Source: Alphaproteobacteria bacterium
Lineage (GTDB): Bacteria > Pseudomonadota > Alphaproteobacteria > UBA2136 > JALTLI01
Length of the DNA: 5,169 nt
NCBI GenBank assembly: GCA_027005635.1
Contig: JALTLI010000085.1
Span: 1-5,169 of the forward strand
Reading direction: 5' to 3'
Shown here: positions 1 through 4,408 of the stretch, one piece after another
Position numbering within the stretch: the stretch's first letter is position 1
Layout: each line of letters opens with the position of its first letter
Translations under genes and position numbers: made by a program
Notes under the pieces: generated by a model
What the model was told of the DNA's origin: nothing
Seen by the model: the letters and a program-made list of their open reading frames with translations, nothing else
The model's database searches: none

Positions 1-50
1 TTGAAAAACAAGCTACTTTTTTTATGTAAAAAAAATCACTATATATGCTA

Positions 51-78
51 TTGACAATAATATTTTAATAACCATAAT
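51..78 (+). promoter_or_regulatory. Sigma-70-type promoter of the hairpin-rich gene
   Basis: A perfect -35 hexamer TTGACA lies at 51-56, followed after 16 bases by CATAAT at 73-78, which matches the -10 consensus at five of six positions. Transcription should start near base 85, giving a leader of about 55 nt before the ATG at 141. Upstream of the -35 the DNA is almost pure A/T (17-35) and could act as an UP element. A weak 5-bp inverted repeat (83-87 with 94-98) lies at the predicted 5' end of the RNA. No operator is evident. This is a motif-based prediction only. Confidence 0.7.
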
Positions 79-124
79 CTAAATTAGTAAGACCTAATCT
101 CAAATTTTTTTCTAACCCAACCAT

Positions 125-131
125 TAAGGAG
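125..131 (+). promoter_or_regulatory. Strong Shine-Dalgarno sequence of the hairpin-rich gene
   Basis: TAAGGAG sits 9 nt before the ATG at 141 and is one of the strongest ribosome binding sites in the window. It fixes the start of the downstream gene. It lies just 5' of a small hairpin (131-148) that holds the start codon, so the SD itself is essentially unpaired. Confidence 0.85.
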
Positions 132-148
132 TATTCAATAATGAATAC
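131..148 (+). repeat. Start-codon hairpin, 7 bp
   Basis: GTATTCA (131-137) pairs perfectly with TGAATAC (142-148) around the loop ATAA (138-141). The A of the start codon is in the loop and the T and G are the first paired bases of the 3' arm. The SD core is directly upstream. Such a hairpin could modulate initiation, but its A/T-rich stem is weak. Confidence 0.65.
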
Positions 149-560
149 AGCCGTAAAAGTTGCAACCAATGAAGTTGCAGAACGGGCCATCACTGATGGC
201 CTAAACCATGAACTTGACAGCCTACTGTTCGGCTTAACAGCCGAACAGTTAGAAGGTTTTGTAGACAAATTTGTCTACTTTAACCATATTGCCTTCTTGT
301 TCAGAAGGAAAAATATTGTGACCATGGATGGTTGCTCACATGCATTATATAACTATGTATGCATGGAGCATGCGATTATGTCTGAGATGCAAATCTTAGG
401 CATTGATACCCACCGTGCAGGTGTGTTCTCCAACATATTTTTTGATATGTTGGAGCGAGACTATGTCTCGCAGGGTAAAAATTTACCTGTCATTAATAAA
501 TGGCAGGTGAAGAATAAAAATGAGTGGCACAAAGTTGTCTCTCATTTTGCAAGCCTATAA
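141..560 (+). CDS. Unrecognised 139-residue protein encoded by a hairpin-tiled mRNA
   Basis: I do not recognise this family. The start is supported by TAAGGAG at 125-131 with 9-nt spacing, and the gene has its own promoter and terminator. The protein is predicted soluble, with no signal peptide or membrane segment. Residues 10-55 look helical (an amphipathic stretch around ELDSLLFGLTAEQLEGFVDKF), followed by a basic RRK at 55-57. The central part (60-105) is rich in Met, His and aromatic residues, with two cysteines (C65, C74). The tail (112-135) is basic and Trp-containing, with W121 and W129. Hand-counted GC is about 40%, slightly above the sampled neighbouring genes. The striking feature is that almost the whole coding strand is made of consecutive inverted repeats (separate entries), so codon choice and probably the amino-acid sequence are constrained by RNA or ssDNA folding. 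It stands alone, convergent with gatB. Translation looks real, but a dual RNA/protein function, or a structured RNA with an incidental ORF, cannot be excluded. Confidence 0.78.
   Translation: MNTAVKVATNEVAERAITDGLNHELDSLLFGLTAEQLEGFVDKFVYFNHIAFLFRRKNIVTMDGCSHALYNYVCMEHAIMSEMQILGIDTHRAGVFSNIFFDMLERDYVSQGKNLPVINKWQVKNKNEWHKVVSHFASL
160..202 (+). repeat. Two short adjacent stem-loops near the 5' end of the ORF
   Basis: TGCAAC (161-166) pairs with GTTGCA (174-179), extended by a U-G pair (160/180). Four bases later GGCCAT (185-190) pairs with ATGGCC (196-201), extended by a G-U pair (184/202). The loops are 7 and 5 nt. Each is short enough to be unremarkable alone; they matter as members of the series. 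Confidence 0.6.
224..249 (+). repeat. Perfect 11-bp inverted repeat with a 4-nt loop
   Basis: ACTGTTCGGCT (224-234) is exactly complementary to AGCCGAACAGT (239-249) around the loop TAAC (235-238). It lies entirely inside the reading frame, near codons 28-37. It is one of the most stable coding-region stems and has no U-tract after it, so it is not a terminator. Confidence 0.9.
255..285 (+). repeat. Perfect 18-bp palindrome nested in a larger hairpin
   Basis: Bases 261-278 form a perfect 18-bp palindrome with half-site GTAGACAAA. In RNA this would be a 7-bp stem with an AAUU loop. Outside it, GGTT (255-258) pairs with AACC (282-285) across a 2x3 internal loop. As duplex DNA the palindrome could be an operator for a dimeric regulator, but its position inside the ORF and within the hairpin series favours folding as the explanation. 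Confidence 0.85.
292..308 (+). repeat. 6-bp hairpin with a competing upstream partner
   Basis: CCTTCT (292-297) pairs with AGAAGG (303-308) around a 5-nt loop. The same CCTTCT is also exactly complementary to a second AGAAGG at 251-256, so two mutually exclusive folds are possible, one of which would enclose the 18-bp palindrome. Confidence 0.7.
333..370 (+). repeat. 12-bp interrupted stem with alternative folds on both sides
   Basis: TGCTC (333-337) and CATGCAT (339-345) pair with ATGCATG (359-365) and GAGCA (366-370), leaving only A338 bulged. The 13-nt loop is A/T rich. Two competing hairpins overlap it: 317-340 (TGTGA with TCACA, plus an inner CCA/TGG) and 361-373 (GCATG/CATGC with a GAG loop). 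Confidence 0.75.
378..403 (+). repeat. 11-bp stem capped by a GCAA (GNRA-type) tetraloop
   Basis: Bases 378-388 pair with 393-403 without interruption, including G-U pairs at 384/397 and 381/400. The loop 389-392 is GCAA, a member of the stable GNRA tetraloop class. The two wobbles mean the antisense strand would form a clearly poorer hairpin. Confidence 0.8.
408..426 (+). repeat. Small stem-loop, 4 bp plus 2 bp across a mismatch
   Basis: CACC (411-414) pairs with GGTG (420-423) around a 5-nt loop. After the C410/T424 mismatch the stem is extended by AC (408-409) with GT (425-426). It is weak alone but fills the gap between two strong hairpins. Confidence 0.5.
428..471 (+). repeat. Two abutting perfect hairpins, 11 bp and 7 bp
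   Basis: Bases 428-438 pair perfectly over 11 bp with 445-455 around a 6-nt, mostly T loop. The next hairpin, GCGAGAC (455-461) with GTCTCGC (465-471) around loop TAT, begins on the very base where the first one ends, so the two could stack coaxially (one of them giving up base 455). Both lie within the reading frame. Confidence 0.9.
482..511 (+). repeat. 13-bp stem with two U-G pairs and a 4-nt loop
   Basis: Bases 482-494 pair with 499-511, with U-G at 490/503 and 484/509 and loop AATA. The central part is ACCTGTCATT (485-494) against AATGGCAGGT (499-508). A shorter alternative pairs 471-478 with 483-489, with one bulged G, and would exclude both this hairpin and its upstream neighbour. Confidence 0.8.
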
Positions 561-568
561 ACTTGCAA
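517..568 (+). repeat. Final coding hairpins, one spanning the stop codon
   Basis: AAAATGAG (517-524) pairs perfectly with CTCATTTT (541-548). After a T-T mismatch (525/540) an inner 4-bp stem 526-529/536-539 continues, with one G-U pair. Next, TTGCAAG (547-553) can pair with CTTGCAA (562-568), placing the TAA stop (558-560) in the loop. The two stems share bases 547-548, so the second is 5 bp if both form. Confidence 0.75.
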
Positions 569-573
569 GCGAA

Positions 574-601
574 AACAAAGCCCCTTTTTAGGGGCTTTGT
601 T
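574..601. terminator. Bidirectional intrinsic terminator between the hairpin-rich gene and gatB
   Basis: A perfect 11-bp stem, AACAAAGCCCC (574-584) with GGGGCTTTGTT (591-601), encloses the 6-nt loop TTTTTA. It lies 14 bases after the stop of the plus-strand gene and 30 bases beyond the gatB stop. The U-tract is better for the minus-strand transcript (TTTGTTTTC) than for the plus strand (TTTGTTGGTTT), so it probably serves gatB best and the hairpin-rich gene as well. Confidence 0.88.
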
Positions 602-630
602 GGTTTAAAGTTAAATCGCTATAATTTTAA

Positions 631-2082
631 CTACTGTAAATTTTGCCTTAATAAATCATTTACAATCCCTGGGTTAGCTTTACCTTGGGTTTGTTTCATA
701 ACTTGACCAACAAAAAATCCCATAACACGCTGGTTACCAGATTTATATTGCTCTACTGTTTCGGCATTATTTGCAATAATATCTTTTACAATGCCATCTA
801 AAGCTGAAACATCGGTTATTTGTACTAAGCCTTTTTCTTCAACAATTTTTTTAGGTGCGCCACCGGTTTCAAGCATTTCTTCAAATACTTGTTTGGCAAT
901 TTTACCAGAAATAGTTTTATCTTGAATTAAACCAACAAGTTCACCTAAGTTTTCAGGAGAAACAGGGCTTTGGGTTATATCCTTGCCCATTTTATTTAAA
1001 GCACCAAACAATTCACCAGTTACCCAGTTTGCACATAGTTTAGGATCATGTTTTTTGCCTTCTTCTGCTTCAATAGTGCGTTCATAATAACTAGCAGAAG
1101 CACGAGAAAGAGTTAAAACAGATGCATCATAGTTTGTAAGTTCATATTCTGTTATAAATCGAGCTTTCATTTCATCTGGTAGTTCTGGCATGGCTTGTTT
1201 AATTTTTTCAATACGCTCTTCTGTTAGGCATAATGGTAAAATATCAGGATCAGAAAAATAGCGGTAATCATGAGCATCTTCCTTGCTACGCATAGCTCTG
1301 GTTGTGCCTTTTGCTTCGTCCCATAATCTTGTTTGTTGGGCAATTTCTCCACCCGATTCAATTACATCAATTTGTCTACTTGCTTCATAATCAATGGATT
1401 TCACAACTGAACGAATAGAATTTACATTTTTAATTTCACATCTTGTGCCAAGCTCTGTAACACCTTTTTTGCGTACAGATACGTTAACATCACAACGCAT
1501 TGAACCTTCATCCATATTACCATCACAAATATCTAAAAAGCGTAAAATTGCACGCATTTTACGTACGTATATTCCTGCTTCTTCTGATGTTCGAAGGTCT
1601 GGCTCAGAAACTATTTCCATTAATGGAGTACCAGCACGGTTTAAATCTACATGTGAATGATTTTCATCACCAAAATCATGAACAGATTTACCTGCATCTT
1701 CTTCCAAGTGCATACGAGTTATGCCAATATCTTTAGTTGAGCCATCTTCAAAATCAATAGTTAAAGTACCGTGTTCAACAATCGGTAATTCAAACTGAGT
1801 AATTTGATAACCTTTAGGTAAATCTGGGTAAAAATAGTTTTTACGAGAAAAAACAGATTTACGATTTACTCGTGCTTTTAAGGCAAAACCAAGTTTAATC
1901 CCTGCATCTACTGCTTCGGTATTTAAAACAGGTAAAACCCCTGGCATGGCAAGGTCAATAATATTTGCCTGCGTGTTAGGCTCCGCACCAAAAGTAGTAG
2001 AACTACCTGAAAATAATTTTGTTTTACTATTTACTTGAGCATGAATTTCTAGCCCAATTACCATTTCATAATCTGGATGCAT
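631..2082 (-). CDS. gatB: Aspartyl/glutamyl-tRNA amidotransferase subunit B
   Basis: GatB binds mischarged Glu-tRNA(Gln) or Asp-tRNA(Asn), phosphorylates the side-chain carboxylate with ATP and passes it to ammonia delivered from GatA. At 483 residues it has the usual family length. Visible family motifs, in order, are GLEIHAQ (10-16), YFYPDLPKGYQI (83-94), MHLEEDAGK (124-132), the GatB signature around NRAGTPLMEIVSEPD (148-162), GNMDEGSMRCDVNVS (188-202), EIKNVNS (216-222) and HDYRYFSDPD (271-280). The region from about residue 335 to the C-terminus is the helical YqeY-like tRNA-binding tail. The start is fixed by AGGAG (2092-2096 on the complement), 9 nt upstream and inside the last codons of gatA. 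The ATG shares one base with the gatA stop (TAATG), implying translational coupling. It is the last gene of the gatCAB operon and ends 30 bases before a terminator. Intact, with no missing motif seen. Confidence 0.97.
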   Translation of the reverse strand: MHPDYEMVIGLEIHAQVNSKTKLFSGSSTTFGAEPNTQANIIDLAMPGVLPVLNTEAVDAGIKLGFALKARVNRKSVFSRKNYFYPDLPKGYQITQFELPIVEHGTLTIDFEDGSTKDIGITRMHLEEDAGKSVHDFGDENHSHVDLNRAGTPLMEIVSEPDLRTSEEAGIYVRKMRAILRFLDICDGNMDEGSMRCDVNVSVRKKGVTELGTRCEIKNVNSIRSVVKSIDYEASRQIDVIESGGEIAQQTRLWDEAKGTTRAMRSKEDAHDYRYFSDPDILPLCLTEERIEKIKQAMPELPDEMKARFITEYELTNYDASVLTLSRASASYYERTIEAEEGKKHDPKLCANWVTGELFGALNKMGKDITQSPVSPENLGELVGLIQDKTISGKIAKQVFEEMLETGGAPKKIVEEKGLVQITDVSALDGIVKDIIANNAETVEQYKSGNQRVMGFFVGQVMKQTQGKANPGIVNDLLRQNLQ

Positions 2083-3545
2083 TATTCGGCACTCCTCATT
2101 TTAAAGTCTGTCATTTGTTCATGGGCGTAAGCAACTTGCATGGCTGTTTGCAGGGCAAATGGTTTTGCTAAAATTTGCATACCTACTGGTAGTTCACTTT
2201 CCCCATCTTTAACTGTACCAACAGGAACACTAATCCCCGGAAGCCCAGCAAGTGATGCTGGAGTTGTAAACACATCATTTAAATACATAGCGATAGGGTC
2301 GGTAATTTTACCGCCAAGTTCAAAGGCAACTGTTGGAGTTGTTGGAGTTATAATAACATCAACTTCTTCAAAAACTTTGTTAAAATCTTCGGCAATCAAA
2401 GCACGTACTTTTTGCGCTTTGGTATAATAAGCATCATAGTAACCAGAAGAAAGAGTATAGTTACCAACCATAATTCTGCGTTTAACTTCCTCACCAAAAC
2501 CAGCAGAGCGAGTTTTACAGTAAGTATCATTAAGGTTTGAACCTTCTACACGTAAACCGTAACGCATGCCATCATAACGAGATAAATTACTAGCAGCCTC
2601 AGCCGGAGCAATAATATAATAAGCAGGAACAGCATATTTTGTATGAGGCAGAGAAACGGTTTTAATTTCTGCACCTCCTTGTTTAAAGTTTTCCAGTGCT
2701 TTATCAATTTCTGCTTTAATAACAGGGTCTAATCCTTCAATGAAATATTCTTCAGGTAAGCCAATTTTTAAAGATTTTACATCTAATTCAGCTAAATGTT
2801 CATCGTAATCATTTAATGGTCTATCTGCGGAAGTTGAATCTTTTTCATCATAACCCGCCATGCAACGTAACATTAAGGCTGCATCTTCTACACTACGCGC
2901 CATTGGCCCTGCTTGATCTAGGCTGGAAGCGAAAGCTACCATTCCAAAACGAGAACAGCGTCCATAAGTTGGTTTAATACCCACAAGCCCAGTAAATGCT
3001 GCTGGTTGACGAATTGAACCACCAGTATCTGAGCCAGTTGCTGCTGCGCATAAGTAATCAGCTACAGCGGTGGCAGATCCACCAGATGAACCACCAGGGG
3101 TACGAGTTTTATCCCATGGATTTTTTACATCACCAAAATATGATGTTTCATTGGAAGAACCCATAGCAAATTCATCCATATTTGTTTTACCAAGCATAAC
3201 CGCTCCAGCATTCCATAAATTTTCAGTTACCGTGGATTCATACGGAGGAACAAAACCTTCCAACATATGAGAACCAGCAGTAGTTTGCACACCTTTAGTA
3301 CAAAACAAATCCTTAATAGCAACAGGTACACCTTCAATTAAACGAGGATTACCATTTTTAACACGTTTATCTGATTCTGCTGCCATTTCCAAGGCTTTAT
3401 CAGCACAAACTGTGATGTATGCTTTCATTTCTTCGTTACGGCTAGCAATTCTATCTAGGTAACTTTTTGTTAGTTCAACAGAAGTTATTTTACCTGCTTT
3501 AATTTGATCAGCTGCTTCTTTTAAGCCTAGTTCGTATAGTTCCAT
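2082..3545 (-). CDS. gatA: Aspartyl/glutamyl-tRNA amidotransferase subunit A (amidase)
   Basis: GatA is the glutaminase subunit of GatCAB: it hydrolyses glutamine and channels ammonia to GatB. I chose the ATG at 3545, giving 487 residues that begin MELYELGLKEA, because AGGAG (3553-3557 on the complement) lies 7 nt upstream and the family normally starts with a similar LYEL-type stretch. A longer frame from a TTG at 3566 would overlap gatC and has no comparable support. The amidase-signature Ser-cisSer-Lys triad is present: K78 in VAIKD, S153 in the GGSSGGS loop and S177 in SDTGGSIRQPA (each one position off the numbering I recall for the Staphylococcus aureus enzyme). The gene lies 10 nt after gatC and overlaps gatB by one base. 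No defects are visible. Confidence 0.97.
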   Translation of the reverse strand: MELYELGLKEAADQIKAGKITSVELTKSYLDRIASRNEEMKAYITVCADKALEMAAESDKRVKNGNPRLIEGVPVAIKDLFCTKGVQTTAGSHMLEGFVPPYESTVTENLWNAGAVMLGKTNMDEFAMGSSNETSYFGDVKNPWDKTRTPGGSSGGSATAVADYLCAAATGSDTGGSIRQPAAFTGLVGIKPTYGRCSRFGMVAFASSLDQAGPMARSVEDAALMLRCMAGYDEKDSTSADRPLNDYDEHLAELDVKSLKIGLPEEYFIEGLDPVIKAEIDKALENFKQGGAEIKTVSLPHTKYAVPAYYIIAPAEAASNLSRYDGMRYGLRVEGSNLNDTYCKTRSAGFGEEVKRRIMVGNYTLSSGYYDAYYTKAQKVRALIAEDFNKVFEEVDVIITPTTPTVAFELGGKITDPIAMYLNDVFTTPASLAGLPGISVPVGTVKDGESELPVGMQILAKPFALQTAMQVAYAHEQMTDFKMRSAE

Positions 3546-3555
3546 CAATTCTCTC

Positions 3556-3846
3556 CTACTCAACAACTCTGGGAACTACAAAAAATCCCATTTCAGTTTG
3601 TGGGGCATTTGCCATAAATTCATCACGATGATTTTCTTCGGTTACTTTATCTTCGCGCTCTCTTGTACTTGTGGCATGTACTGTACTTGCCATTGGTTCT
3701 ATATTTTCTGTATCAACCTCTTGTAATTGAGAGATAAATTCCACAATTTTATTAAGCTTTTGGCGAACTTCTTCCTTGCCCGTATCATCAAATTCTAGCT
3801 TACTAAGGTTAGCTAATTTGTTTACTGTTTGTATATCAATTGACAT
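3556..3846 (-). CDS. gatC: Aspartyl/glutamyl-tRNA amidotransferase subunit C
   Basis: GatC is the small belt-like subunit that wraps around the GatA-GatB interface and stabilises the complex. The 96-residue length is typical. The family pattern is clear: an N-terminal helix (VNKLANLSKLEF), a second helix (KLNKIVEFISQLQEVDTENIEPM), a variable linker, and the conserved C-terminal FFVVPRVVE. It is first in the gatCAB operon, with its stop 10 nt before gatA. The SD is weak (an A-rich AAAAAG upstream of the ATG), in contrast to gatA and gatB. The start codon overlaps the -35 element proposed for the divergent ruvX promoter. Confidence 0.95.
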   Translation of the reverse strand: MSIDIQTVNKLANLSKLEFDDTGKEEVRQKLNKIVEFISQLQEVDTENIEPMASTVHATSTREREDKVTEENHRDEFMANAPQTEMGFFVVPRVVE

Positions 3847-3869
3847 TTTATATCTTTTTCATTTATAAG
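3840..3869 (+). promoter_or_regulatory. Putative ruvX promoter overlapping the gatC start
   Basis: A perfect TTGACA at 3840-3845 is followed after 18 bases by TATAAG (3864-3869), a five-of-six match to the -10 consensus. Transcription would start near 3876, about 27 nt before the ruvX ATG. The -35 element overlaps the first codons of gatC on the other strand. An in-phase TTG start exists at 3840, but it is part of this promoter element. Confidence 0.5.
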
Positions 3870-3878
3870 TTAATTATT

Positions 3879-3909
3879 AATATAGAGAAAATACCCCATT
3901 TTATGCCAA
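3879..3909 (-). promoter_or_regulatory. Possible gatCAB promoter, weak
   Basis: On the minus strand TTGGCA (complement of 3904-3909) is followed after 19 bases by TATATT (complement of 3879-3884). Spacing is longer than ideal, and the -35 would lie inside the first ruvX codons. It is the best candidate I see for gatC transcription in the 56-base gap, but A/T-rich sequence offers many -10-like words. Confidence 0.28.
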
Positions 3910-4364
3910 CACGCAACATAGAAACACTACCTAAAACAGGAAAAATTATCTGCTTTGATGTGGGCAGTAAAACTATTGGTATTGCAACTAGTGATATTAT
4001 GCGTTTAATTGCTTCTCCGCAAAAAACTATTATTCGCAAAAAATGGTCTGAGGATAAAAATATAATCCTACAAATTATCAAAGACAATAACATTGTAGCC
4101 GGAGTTGTTGGCTTACCATTACATATGAACGGCGATATAAGTAAATCATCACAAAGTGCAGAAAACTTTGCCTTACTAGTGGAACAAGAATGCAAAATAC
4201 CAATTTTAATGTGGGACGAGCGCTTAAGTACATCTGCTGCCGAAAGTAGCATGTTTGAAATGCGCACAGGCAGACAAAAACGTATGAGCAAAAAAGATGC
4301 AAAAAAAGCAGTAGATAGTGTGGCAGCATCTTTAATTTTACAGAGTGTACTTCCTGCTTTGTAG
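3903..4364 (+). CDS. ruvX: Pre-16S rRNA nuclease / Holliday junction resolvase-like protein (YqgF family)
   Basis: This RNase H-fold protein is known for 5'-end maturation of 16S rRNA; a resolvase role was the older proposal. I start it at the ATG at 3903, giving 153 residues, within the usual family range. Upstream in-frame codons give a non-homologous hydrophobic leader from a TTG that coincides with a promoter element. Family motifs seen are CFDVGSKTIGIATSD (17-31), VVGLPLHMNGDISKSSQSAEN (68-88), DERLST (105-110) and KKAVDSVAASLIL (134-146). The expected acidic catalytic residues are present as D19, E106 and D138. The SD is weak (AGAG about 15 nt upstream). It is divergent from gatCAB and ends 11 bases before a strong terminator. 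Confidence 0.93.
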   Translation: MPTRNIETLPKTGKIICFDVGSKTIGIATSDIMRLIASPQKTIIRKKWSEDKNIILQIIKDNNIVAGVVGLPLHMNGDISKSSQSAENFALLVEQECKIPILMWDERLSTSAAESSMFEMRTGRQKRMSKKDAKKAVDSVAASLILQSVLPAL

Positions 4365-4375
4365 TTTAAGTAAAC

Positions 4376-4406
4376 AAAAAGCTCTCACGTAATGTGAGAG
4401 CTTTTT
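4376..4406. terminator. Bidirectional intrinsic terminator between ruvX and the membrane-protein genes
   Basis: A perfect 13-bp stem pairs 4376-4388 (five A, then GCTCTCAC) with 4394-4406 (GTGAGAGC, then five T) around the loop GTAAT. Read from either side it is a GC-rich 8-bp hairpin followed by a T-run. It starts 12 bases after the ruvX stop and ends 3 bases before the stop codon of the convergent minus-strand gene, so it serves both. Confidence 0.93.
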
Positions 4407-4408
4407 AT

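Larger units (their letters stand above)
131..569 (+). other. Continuous tiling of local stem-loops over a whole coding sequence
   Basis: Reading 5' to 3', the sense strand can fold into consecutive local hairpins at 131-148, 160-180, 184-202, 224-249, 255-285, 292-308, 317-340 (or 333-370), 361-373, 378-403, 408-426, 428-455, 455-471, 482-511, 517-548 and 547-568, followed by the terminator at 574-601. Stems are 5-13 bp and most loops are 3-8 nt. In 378-548 my hand count places about 118 of 171 bases in stems. The arms differ in sequence from one hairpin to the next, so this is not one repeat family copied many times. Several pairs are G-U, so the sense RNA folds better than the antisense strand. 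The pairing is seen directly in the sequence; a biological role for it is inference. Confidence 0.85.

Noticed and set aside
17..34. T-run/A-run inverted repeat at the left edge, as an upstream terminator
   Set aside because: It is purely A/T with only a 2-nt gap between arms and no GC stem. It is better explained as A/T-rich DNA upstream of the promoter.
141..560. Integrated or captured gene of a single-stranded RNA phage, whose coding RNAs are also hairpin-rich
   Set aside because: The analogy in structure and ORF size is real, but the protein shows no coat, maturation or replicase features I recognise and the gene has bacterial promoter and terminator signals. Kept only as a loose comparison.
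131..601. Rickettsia-type palindromic elements inserted in an ORF, or REP-like repeats
   Set aside because: Those are copies of one sequence family. Here each hairpin has different arms, and none is repeated elsewhere in the window as far as I can see.
131..601. CRISPR array or integron attC-type recombination site
   Set aside because: There are no identical direct repeats with regular spacers, and the inverted repeats run through an intact ORF rather than forming one paired-arm site.
524..706. Short plus-strand open frame across the terminator into gatB
   Set aside because: It overlaps the end of the hairpin-rich gene, the terminator and antisense gatB, and has no credible SD.
2326..2350. 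Direct repeat GTTGGAGTT within gatA
   Set aside because: It simply encodes the conserved Thr-Pro-Thr-Thr-Pro-Thr stretch of GatA.
3546..3566. Longer gatA starting at TTG 3566
   Set aside because: It would overlap gatC, uses a rare start and lacks a good SD, whereas ATG 3545 has AGGAG 7 nt upstream and gives the usual GatA N-terminus.
3840..3902. Longer ruvX starting at TTG 3840
   Set aside because: The extra 21 residues are unlike the family N-terminus, and the DNA there reads as a promoter.
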